DNA from: Streptomyces viridiviolaceus
GTDB lineage: Bacteria > Actinomycetota > Actinomycetes > Streptomycetales > Streptomycetaceae
Assembly (NCBI RefSeq): GCF_014650995.1
Contig: NZ_BMWA01000037.1
Coordinates: 1-64,000, forward strand
Length of the DNA stretch: 64,000 nt
Direction of reading: 5' to 3'
Part shown: positions 32,288 through 39,847 of the stretch, piece by piece
Layout: every line of letters begins with the position of its first letter
Position numbering within the stretch: position 1 is the first letter of the stretch
Notes under the pieces: generated by a model
Database searches by the model: none
Told to the model about the DNA's origin: nothing
Seen by the model: the letters and a program-made list of their open reading frames with translations, nothing else
Made by a program: the position numbers and the translations under genes

Positions 32288-34849
32288 ATGGCACCCAACA
32301 CCCCGGCCGATCGCAACTTCTGGCACGGTGTCCTGACCACCTCCGGCGGCTTCACGCCCCTTCCGCGCTGGACACTCAAGCCGGTCGTCGGCCTGGCCGA
32401 GCACATCGCGCCGATCCCGGTCAGCCACGCGACAGCATTGCAGCGCCTGGCAGACGACCTGGCCGTGCCGCTGAGCTCCGTGCTCCTGGCGGCGCACGCC
32501 AAGGTTCTGGCCGCACTGACCGGCGAACGCGACGTCACCACCGGCTACGTCGCCGCGGACAGCGCCTCGCCGCTCCCGTGCCGACTGACGACAGCTGCCG
32601 GCTCGTGGCGGGCCCTCCTGACGAACACCCACGAGGTCGCCGCGCAGTTGCTCGCCCATCGCGACTACCCGGTGGACGACCTCGGGCGCGAAGTCGGTCT
32701 GGCCGAGCCACCGTTCGAAACAGTGCTCGATGCGAGGGGCGCCGACGGCGACAGCATCGACACCGACGACGAACAGGCTGCCGACAGCCCCGAGCGGGGC
32801 ACGGAGGCAGTGCTGCGGGTAGCCGTCGTGCGTCACGGCGACGGCCGGCTCACGCTGCGGCTGCGCTACCGCACCGACGCTCTCGACGCCGACAGCGCCG
32901 CCCGCATCGCCGGCTACCACCTCACCGCACTCCGCCTCATCGCCGCCGACCCGGACGCGGAGCACGCACAGCAGAGCCTGGTGTCGGCCGGGGAAATGCG
33001 CCGCCAGATCGAGGGACTCGCCGGGCCGCACCGCAGCCTGCCCGATGCCAGGGTCCATGAGCTGTTCGAGCAGCGCGTCAGGCACAACCCGCACGCGGTG
33101 GCAGCCGTGCACGGCAACCAGCAGTGGACGTACCGGGAGCTCAATGCCCGCGCCAACCAGCTCGCCCGAGCGCTGCTGGCGCGAGGTCTCGACCGCGAAG
33201 GCGTCGTCGCGGTGGTGATGGACAGGAACCTGGACTGGCTGGCCGCCGTCCTGGCGGTCTTCAAGGCGGGCGGCGTGTACCTGCCCGTCGAGCCGCATCT
33301 GCCCGCCGACCGGATCAAGGCCATGCTCGCCCGTTCCGACTGCAGGCTTGTGCTCACCGAACTCGCCAGCACCGGTACCCTCCAGACAGCCCTGGCGTCG
33401 ATGCCCGCAGTCCGGACCCTGCTCACCGACACCGCTTTCGAGGAGGGTCACGCCGCGTGTGATCTCGGCGTGGCCGTCGAGCCGGACCAGCTCGCCTACA
33501 TCTACTTCACCTCCGGTTCCACCGGCGAGCCCAAGGGCGCCATGTGCGAGCACGCCGGCATGCTCAACCACCTCTTCGCCAAGATCGACGACCTGGAGAT
33601 CGCCGAGGGGCAGGTGGTCGCCCAGACCGCGCCCCAGTGCTTCGACATCTCGCTGTGGCAGCTCGTCTCCGCCCTGCTGGTCGGTGGGCGGACGCTGCTG
33701 GTCGAGCAGGAGGTGATCCTCGACGTCGAGCGGTTCGTCGACAAGATCGCCCGCGGCCGGGTCTCCGTACTCCAGGTCGTGCCCTCCTACCTCGAAGTCG
33801 TCCTGACATACCTGGAGCAGCACTCGCGCGGACTGCCGGACCTGCGGTACGTGTCGGTGACCGGCGAGGCGCTGAAGAAGGAGCTCGCCCAGCGCTGGTT
33901 CGCCGCCAAGCCCCACATCAAGCTGGTCAACGCCTACGGCCTGACCGAGACCTCCGACGACACCAACCACGAGATCATGGACCGCGCACCGGACGGCGAC
34001 CGCGTACCGCTCGGCCGGCCGGTCAGCAACGTGCACCTCTATGTCGTCGACGAGCACCTGAATCCGGTGCCGCTCGGGGCGCCGGGCGCGATCGCCTTCT
34101 CCGGGATCTGCGTCGGCCGCGGCTATGTCAACGACCCGGAGCGCACCCGCCCCGTCTACCTGCGCGATCCCCACCGTGAAGGCCGGCGCCTCTACCTCAG
34201 CGGAGACTTCGGCCGCTGGCTGCCCGACGGCAAGCTGGAGTTCCTGGGCCGCCGCGACACCCAGGTCAAGATCCGCGGTTTCAGGATCGAGATCGGAGAG
34301 ATCGAGAACACCTTGCTGAAGGTGCCCGGTGTCCGCGACAGCGCCGTGGTGGTCGCCGAACGCCCCGACCGCAGCGCACATCTGGTGGCGTTCTACTCGT
34401 CCACGCAGCCGCTCGACACCGATGTCCTGCTGGACCGGCTCGGTGCCGCACTGCCCGCGTACATGGTCCCTGCGGCCGTCCACTGGAGCGACGCCCTCCC
34501 GCTGACCGCCAACAGCAAGATCGACCGGAAGGCTCTGACGGCACTGGCCACCCGGCTCCACGCCGCCGAGGACGACGGCCCGACACCCGGTGAGCCCGGT
34601 ACGCCCGCCGAACAGCGGCTGGCAGCGGCGTGGGCGGGCGTGCTCGGCATCCCGCAGGGCCGGATCGGACGCCACGACCACTTCTTCCACCTGGGCGGCA
34701 CCTCGCTGGCGGCCGTGAAGCTCGCCATCAGCCTGGACCGCGCGGTGTCCCTGGCGGACATCACCCGCCACCCCGTTCTCACGGACCTGGCCGGGCTTCT
34801 GGACACCCCTTACCAGCGGCAGCCAACCGCACAGACGGACCGGGTCTGA
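32288..34849 (+). CDS. NRPS adenylation-carrier protein with degenerate N-terminal condensation-like region
   Basis: 853 aa, ATG. Residues ~1-250 recall the second half of a condensation domain but lack the HHxxxDG motif. Adenylation domain ~265-740: YFTSGSTGEPKGAM (~406-418), FDISLWQL with the acidic-substrate Asp, NAYGLTETSDDTNHE, GDFGRWLPDG and NSKIDRKAL. Carrier domain ~770-840 with Ser in LGGTSLAAV (~806). It would activate an amino acid as AMP ester and load it. The sbnA/sbnB genes nearby make diaminopropionate the likely substrate (inference; the specificity code was not computed). No thioesterase is present. Confidence 0.88.
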   Translation: MAPNTPADRNFWHGVLTTSGGFTPLPRWTLKPVVGLAEHIAPIPVSHATALQRLADDLAVPLSSVLLAAHAKVLAALTGERDVTTGYVAADSASPLPCRLTTAAGSWRALLTNTHEVAAQLLAHRDYPVDDLGREVGLAEPPFETVLDARGADGDSIDTDDEQAADSPERGTEAVLRVAVVRHGDGRLTLRLRYRTDALDADSAARIAGYHLTALRLIAADPDAEHAQQSLVSAGEMRRQIEGLAGPHRSLPDARVHELFEQRVRHNPHAVAAVHGNQQWTYRELNARANQLARALLARGLDREGVVAVVMDRNLDWLAAVLAVFKAGGVYLPVEPHLPADRIKAMLARSDCRLVLTELASTGTLQTALASMPAVRTLLTDTAFEEGHAACDLGVAVEPDQLAYIYFTSGSTGEPKGAMCEHAGMLNHLFAKIDDLEIAEGQVVAQTAPQCFDISLWQLVSALLVGGRTLLVEQEVILDVERFVDKIARGRVSVLQVVPSYLEVVLTYLEQHSRGLPDLRYVSVTGEALKKELAQRWFAAKPHIKLVNAYGLTETSDDTNHEIMDRAPDGDRVPLGRPVSNVHLYVVDEHLNPVPLGAPGAIAFSGICVGRGYVNDPERTRPVYLRDPHREGRRLYLSGDFGRWLPDGKLEFLGRRDTQVKIRGFRIEIGEIENTLLKVPGVRDSAVVVAERPDRSAHLVAFYSSTQPLDTDVLLDRLGAALPAYMVPAAVHWSDALPLTANSKIDRKALTALATRLHAAEDDGPTPGEPGTPAEQRLAAAWAGVLGIPQGRIGRHDHFFHLGGTSLAAVKLAISLDRAVSLADITRHPVLTDLAGLLDTPYQRQPTAQTDRV

Positions 34850-34904
34850 CCCGAGCCCCTCCCACCGCCATGAAATCCCCCACCCCACTGAAAGAACAAG
34901 GACG

Positions 34905-35945
34905 ATGTCACTTCCCACCTCCGCCGTCCCCACCACCTCCGCCGTGCCCGCGCTGCCCGGGACGAACCTGGACCTGCACCCCGGCAAGCCCCCCGTCCTG
35001 CACGTTCACCTCCACACCTCCCATGACGTGCCAGGCTGGGCCGCCGAACACCGCCACGTCCTCCGCGGCCTCGTCACCGACCACGGCGCGCTCCTCGTCC
35101 GCGGTCTCGGGCTGCGCGACCCCGGCCAGGCCGGAGCCGTCTTCCAGCGCCTGGTTCCCGGCCTCATGACGGAGAAAGAAGCCTTCGCGCCCCGCCACAC
35201 CTGCGCACCGGGCGTCTACTCCTCCACGCCGTGGCCGGCCAACCAGCCCATGTGCATGCACCACGAACTCAGCTACACCCACGCGCCGCCCGGCCTCCTG
35301 CTGCTGGCCTGTCTGACACCGCCCCGCACCGGCGGGGCCACCGCCCTCGCCGACGCCTCCGCCGTCCTCGACGCGCTCCCGCCGCAACTGGTGCGGCGGT
35401 TCGAAGAGGAGGGCTGGCTGCTCACGAGGACGTACAACGACGAGATAGGGGCCTCCTGGGAGGAGGCGTTCGGGACCGACGACAAGGCTGCCGTCGAGGA
35501 CTACTGCCGCGCCAACGCGATCGACTTCTGCTGGCAGCCCGACGGGGGCCTGCGCACCCGCCAGCACCGCCGCGCCGTGGTACGGCATCAGGTCACCGGC
35601 CGGCGCTGCTGGTTCAACCAGATCGCGTTCCTGAACGAGTGGACCATGGCCCCGGACGTGCGGGAGTACCTCATCGACCTCTACGGCCCGGACGGGCTGC
35701 CCTTCAACACCCTCTTCGGGAACGGCGACCCGATCGGCGAGGACGTCGTCCAGCTGATCAACGCGGCCTACGACAGCCGCACCGTGCGCGAGCCGTGGCA
35801 GGCAGGGGACCTGATGCTCCTGGACAACGTCCGCACCGCCCACAGCCGAGAGCCCTTCGAACCACCGCGCGACGTCGTCGTCGCCATGGCCGAGCCGCTG
35901 CACCCGACCACCCGCACGCAGAACCCCGAGGGGAGCACCCGATGA
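34905..35945 (+). CDS. TauD/SyrP-type Fe(II)/2-oxoglutarate hydroxylase
   Basis: 346 aa, ATG. The iron-binding triad is H119-x-E121 (MCMHHELSYT) and H313 (VRTAHSREPF), with R322 as the 2-oxoglutarate arginine. An HxE facial triad and the PPRTGGATALAD segment are typical of the NRPS-tailoring branch (SyrP, clavaminate-synthase-like), which hydroxylates amino acids bound to a carrier protein. Here it would beta-hydroxylate the activated monomer or the chain. Lies between the A-T gene and sbnB; its stop overlaps the ATG of sbnB by four bases. Confidence 0.88.
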   Translation: MSLPTSAVPTTSAVPALPGTNLDLHPGKPPVLHVHLHTSHDVPGWAAEHRHVLRGLVTDHGALLVRGLGLRDPGQAGAVFQRLVPGLMTEKEAFAPRHTCAPGVYSSTPWPANQPMCMHHELSYTHAPPGLLLLACLTPPRTGGATALADASAVLDALPPQLVRRFEEEGWLLTRTYNDEIGASWEEAFGTDDKAAVEDYCRANAIDFCWQPDGGLRTRQHRRAVVRHQVTGRRCWFNQIAFLNEWTMAPDVREYLIDLYGPDGLPFNTLFGNGDPIGEDVVQLINAAYDSRTVREPWQAGDLMLLDNVRTAHSREPFEPPRDVVVAMAEPLHPTTRTQNPEGSTR

Positions 35946-37027
35946 CCACGTTCCGTTCCGACGCCACTGAGCCCGCCGTGCCCGAGCCGAGCACCACGCC
36001 GTCGCCGCTCACCGTGCCACCGTTCGCGGTGATCCCCGGCGCCCAGGTCCAGCAGACCCTGCGGGGTCAGGAACGGCAGATCGTGGACCTCGTCGAGGCC
36101 ACCTACCGGCTGCACGCCGCCGGGGACTCGGTCAACCCGCCGTCGTACTTCCTGCGCTTCCCCGACCGGCCGACGGCGCGGATCATCGCACTGCCCGCGT
36201 CGATCGGCGGGCAGGTGCGGGTGGACGGCGTGAAGTGGATCTCCAGCTTTCCCGACAACGTGCGGGCCGGTGTCCCGCGTGCCTCCGCCGTCCTCATCCT
36301 CAACGACCACGACACCGGCTATCCGTTCGCCTGCCTGGAGAGCTCCATCATCAGTGCCAGCCGAACGGCCGCGATGGCCGCATCGGCGGCCGACTGGCTC
36401 AGCCGCCACCGCCGGCGCCCGACCCGCATCGGATTCTTCGGAACGGGCCTGATCGCCCGGTACATCCACACCTTCCTGACCGCGACCGGCTGGTCCTTCG
36501 ACCAGATCGGTGTCCACGACCTGTCCGCCGACAGCGCGGCCGGCTTCCACTCGTACCTGCAACAGACGGACACAGGTCGGATCACGGTGCACGCCGATCC
36601 CGAGCAGTTGATCCGCTCCAGCGACCTGGTCGTCTTCGCCACCGTCGCCGGGCGGCCCCACGTCACGGACCCCGGTTGGTTCGCTCACAACCCGCTGGTG
36701 CTGCACGTGTCCCTGCGCGACCTCGCCCCCGAGATCGTGCTCGCCTCGGCGAACATCGTCGACGACGTCGACCACTGCCTCAAGGCCGACACCTCACCGC
36801 ACCTGGCCCAACAGCTCACCGGTAACCGGGACTTCCTCACCGGAACGCTGGCCGACGTCATGACCGGCCGGGTGTCGCTGCCGGATGACCGACCGGTGGT
36901 GTTCTCGCCCTTCGGCCTGGGAGTGCTCGACCTCGCCGTCGGCAAGCACGTGTACGACGAGGTGACCGGCGCCGGGCAACTGCACGTCGTCGACGACTTC
37001 TTCCACGAGCTGCGTCGCTATGGATGA
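35942..37027 (+). CDS. sbnB: SbnB-type dehydrogenase of L-2,3-diaminopropionate biosynthesis
   Basis: 361 aa. Ornithine-cyclodeaminase/mu-crystallin fold: substrate side VNPPSYFLRFPD, KWISSFPDNVRAG and LESSIISASRTAAMAASAADW, then the Rossmann motif GFFGTGLIARYIHTFL (~162-177) and VSLRDLAPEIVL. SbnB oxidatively cleaves N-(1-amino-1-carboxyethyl)-glutamate with NAD+ to give L-2,3-diaminopropionate and 2-oxoglutarate. The ATGA overlap with the hydroxylase shows it belongs to the NRPS operon. About 30 residues of Pro-rich N-terminus precede the family domain. Confidence 0.9.
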   Translation: MTTFRSDATEPAVPEPSTTPSPLTVPPFAVIPGAQVQQTLRGQERQIVDLVEATYRLHAAGDSVNPPSYFLRFPDRPTARIIALPASIGGQVRVDGVKWISSFPDNVRAGVPRASAVLILNDHDTGYPFACLESSIISASRTAAMAASAADWLSRHRRRPTRIGFFGTGLIARYIHTFLTATGWSFDQIGVHDLSADSAAGFHSYLQQTDTGRITVHADPEQLIRSSDLVVFATVAGRPHVTDPGWFAHNPLVLHVSLRDLAPEIVLASANIVDDVDHCLKADTSPHLAQQLTGNRDFLTGTLADVMTGRVSLPDDRPVVFSPFGLGVLDLAVGKHVYDEVTGAGQLHVVDDFFHELRRYG

Positions 37028-37702
37028 GCGGTGCGGGGATGCGGCGCCTCACTGGAGGCCGGATCGGTCCCAGACCGTGACGCCGACCTCGTCGCCGAGG
37101 GGTGGTACGACAACTCGACGACACGGGCCATGGCTCCGGGATCTCCCTCACAGCACCCCCCCCGGAGTACGTACCAGGGCTACCACGCGATGGCCGTCGC
37201 CACCCTGACCGGCCACGGCCACCCCGATGTGCAGAAGCTGCTGCCCGCCACCGTGTCCCCGGACCGCGTCGGCCTCGTGGGGCCGCACGAGTGGACGGAC
37301 GACGACTTCCCCAACGTCGCAGCGTGGGGCATCCAGTCGTACAGTCCCGACGACCTGCGGGCCTCCAGCGGGCCTCTCCTTCGCTGGCTCAAGGCCACCG
37401 GCTGTTCCCGTGTCGCCGTCCACTTCGACGTCGACACCATCGACAGCGACGAGGTCGGACTCGGGCTCGGGTTCGTTCCGGGCGGACTGACCAGCGTCCG
37501 GCGAATCGTCGCCGACATCGACCGGGCCGCGGACATCGTCGGCCTCACGATCGCCGAGTTCATCCCCCGGCAGGTCATGCACCTCCAGCAGATCCTCGAA
37601 GGCTTCCCCCCTGCTCCGGGACAGGTGACCTGCCCGCTCACGACAGAGCCCGCCTTCCCCTCCCGAGTGGCCCCCGGACGTACGTGGGGACGTCGCGGTT
37701 GA
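37028..37702 (+). pseudogene. 5'-truncated arginase/agmatinase-family remnant
   Basis: The frame after sbnB becomes arginase-like at QGYHAMAVATLTGHGHPD (~37175). It continues with VGPHEWTDDDFPNVAAWGI, CSRVAVHFDVDTIDS and IAEFIPRQVMHLQQILEGF, typical of an actinobacterial arginase branch. The N-terminal metal motifs (GGDHS and DAHxD) are missing; the upstream sequence is not homologous and includes a C8 run near 37156. Only the last Mn-binding DVD remains, so it should be inactive. A short product from ATG 37190 cannot be excluded. Confidence 0.65.
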
Positions 37703-37736
37703 TTCGTCCCTACGCCTGCCGCCATGCTGTCGAGGC

Positions 37737-39428
37737 ATGGGGGAACCGACGACACCGACGGCCATCGGCGCCGACACCGGACAGGTGGTCTTCCATCTCT
37801 TCGCCGCGTCGGAACGCGAGGAGACGGGCGCCGCGAGGGATGTGTTGAGCCGGGCCGGTATCGGGTACGCGGACTTACGCCCGCCGGGCGCCAACGCCCC
37901 CGGCGACGACGTCCTCACCGGCACCGCCACCGTCGCCGCCCTCGCGGACGCCGTCGCCGCGCTCCGTCACCGCTTCCGGTACGGCATCGCCGTACGCCTC
38001 GCAGGGCCGACCGACGTCGTCGTGCGGTCGGACCCCCGCGTCGAGCACGGGCAGATCGTGATCCGCAAGCCGCGCCGCGACGTGCCCGTACGGGACACCC
38101 GAGCCCTGCGCTCCGCTCTCAACGGCCTGCTCGCGCAAGGTGCGCCGGACCCAGTGCCCCTCCCTCACCCGCCCAGCATCATGTTCCGCGACCATCAGAG
38201 CGCCGAGCTCGCCGCCGAGGCCACCCGGCTCGCCCGTGTCCTCACCGACCCGGACTTCGTCAGCGGCGCCGATCCCACCGGCACCCTGCTCGACAACCCG
38301 GAGATGCTGGCCGACGTGTCCGGCAGGCCCCGTACACTGCTCGACCTGCTCCTGCTCGCCCACGCCTTCTCCCGTACCGACGACGGCGATCACCGCGTGC
38401 GCGACCTGCGCGTTCCCGACCTGGACGAGGTCCGACGCCTGGCCTCCACCGTCGAGGTCTTCGTCCAGCCGTCCACCGAGCCGGAGTCCCGGGTGCTGGC
38501 CCGCCCCCTCGCCGACGGCCGGCAGGGCTTCGTCATCGGACTGCCGCCGCAGACCGGTGAGCTGATGGCCAACATCTCCTGGGCCCTGCCCAGCCTCTTC
38601 GCCTTCGCAGAGGGCATGGCATCCGACTCCGCCGGTCCCGACTCCTTCACGTCCGAACGCGATCGCACCTGGGCCGACGTCGACGTCACCGTCGCCTCGT
38701 ATCTGCGCTCCTGGCGACCGCCGCGCGCCGCCGCCCTGATTCCGCCCCGGCCGCTCATCCCGATGACCATGCCGCAGGACGCGAGCCGCCACGGCCCCGG
38801 GGACCCCTACTTGGTCTTCGACGCGTGCACCCTCTTCCTCATCGCCCGCGAACTCAGCCCGATCCTCCAGGGCAGGTACAGCGACAGGGCCGAGCCGCCC
38901 CTGGTGCCGTTCACCGCAGGGCTGCCCCGGGATGTGCGCCTGGAGACGCAGGCGGACTGCGCCGCGTACGTCCACACGATGAACGCCCTCATCCTGGGGG
39001 CCGGCAAGGACGGCCCCTTCGTACCCGACTTCGACAACATCCGGCGCCACTTCCATCACGGTCGGCCGAGCCGGTTCGGCCGGACCCGACGGCTGGAGGA
39101 ACAGGCGCGGCACGAGGCCGCAGTGGTGCTGGCCTGCGTGCACCGCACGACCGAGGCCGTGCTCAGCTACTACGCCGTCGTGGACCTGTTCGCCGCGCTC
39201 GCCCGCGTCCGCCGCGACGGCGCCCTCGCCCGCCGCCTGGAGGCGATCGGCGACCGGCGCGAGGCGGTGTGCCGCTACATGCTCTGGGTCAAGGAACACG
39301 GACTGCCCGAGGCCTGGGGGCTGCGCACGCGGCTGGTGGGGGAGGAGGACGGGTGGGAGCGCGTGTGGGAGTACGTCCGTCATGCGCAGCGGCACCTGGT
39401 GCCCACGCTGGTCGGCCCACCGGGTTGA
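37737..39428 (+). CDS. Uncharacterised 563-aa protein of a trypsin-STAND conflict-type operon
   Basis: 563 aa, ATG. No family recognised with confidence. N-terminal ~130 residues have alternating strands and helices (QVVFHLFAASEREETGAARD; VIRKPRRDVPVRD), ~130-350 is mixed, and ~350-555 is helical with many Arg/Leu (ACVHRTTEAVLSYYAVVDLF; AICRY-like helices near the end). No signal peptide or TM segment. It sits 53 bp before the trypco2 gene on the same strand, so it is likely co-transcribed with the trypsin-STAND-TPR gene. It might be an effector or scaffold; similarity to CATRA-type conflict proteins is possible but unproven. Confidence 0.75.
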   Translation: MGEPTTPTAIGADTGQVVFHLFAASEREETGAARDVLSRAGIGYADLRPPGANAPGDDVLTGTATVAALADAVAALRHRFRYGIAVRLAGPTDVVVRSDPRVEHGQIVIRKPRRDVPVRDTRALRSALNGLLAQGAPDPVPLPHPPSIMFRDHQSAELAAEATRLARVLTDPDFVSGADPTGTLLDNPEMLADVSGRPRTLLDLLLLAHAFSRTDDGDHRVRDLRVPDLDEVRRLASTVEVFVQPSTEPESRVLARPLADGRQGFVIGLPPQTGELMANISWALPSLFAFAEGMASDSAGPDSFTSERDRTWADVDVTVASYLRSWRPPRAAALIPPRPLIPMTMPQDASRHGPGDPYLVFDACTLFLIARELSPILQGRYSDRAEPPLVPFTAGLPRDVRLETQADCAAYVHTMNALILGAGKDGPFVPDFDNIRRHFHHGRPSRFGRTRRLEEQARHEAAVVLACVHRTTEAVLSYYAVVDLFAALARVRRDGALARRLEAIGDRREAVCRYMLWVKEHGLPEAWGLRTRLVGEEDGWERVWEYVRHAQRHLVPTLVGPPG

Positions 39429-39481
39429 CCGCTTCCGCCGTCGCAGGGACAGCCGCGTCGGTACGTCGCTACGGTGGCCCC

Positions 39482-39811
39482 ATGAACGACATCACCGTCG
39501 GCGAAGCCATCGACCATCTCCGAGCCGAACTGACCGCCGCCCGCGATCGCGCCGCGCACTCCGGTGTGCGTTTCGAACTCGGCGACATCTCCCTGGAGTT
39601 CACGGTCGAGCTGCGCCGAGAGCAGAGCGGCAAGGGGTCCGTCAAGGCGTGGGTCGTGTCCGGTGAGGCGGGGGCCGTGCGGTCCGAAACCGCCGCCCAC
39701 AAGCTGGCGTTCACGCTGCGCGCGGTGGACCAGGACGGCGAGGGCATCCGCATCGGCAACAGCGACGCTCCGACGGGCGGTCTGGCCGGTGGAAGCGGGC
39801 TGATCCGGTAA
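39482..39811 (+). CDS. Trypsin-co-occurring domain 2 (trypco2) protein
   Basis: 109 aa, ATG. The pattern VGEAIDHLRAELTAARDRA, then VRFELGDISLEFTVELRREQ and KGSVKAWVVSGEAGA, ending KLAFTLRAVDQDG, matches the trypco2 domain described next to trypsin/STAND/TPR conflict proteins. The domain consists of one helix and several strands and is thought to regulate or dock onto the protease module. It lies 36 bp upstream of the trypsin-STAND-TPR gene and 53 bp after the 563-aa gene. Confidence 0.82.
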   Translation: MNDITVGEAIDHLRAELTAARDRAAHSGVRFELGDISLEFTVELRREQSGKGSVKAWVVSGEAGAVRSETAAHKLAFTLRAVDQDGEGIRIGNSDAPTGGLAGGSGLIR

Positions 39812-39847
39812 AGCACCGCGGTCGTACGACGGTGAACGGGGGCACGG

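Noticed and set aside
31448..34987. Very long minus-strand frame (1179 aa) under the NRPS genes
   Set aside because: It is the antisense shadow of two well-supported plus-strand proteins with complete motifs; it is rich in Gly, Val, Asp and His typical of antisense GC-rich frames and has no family motif.
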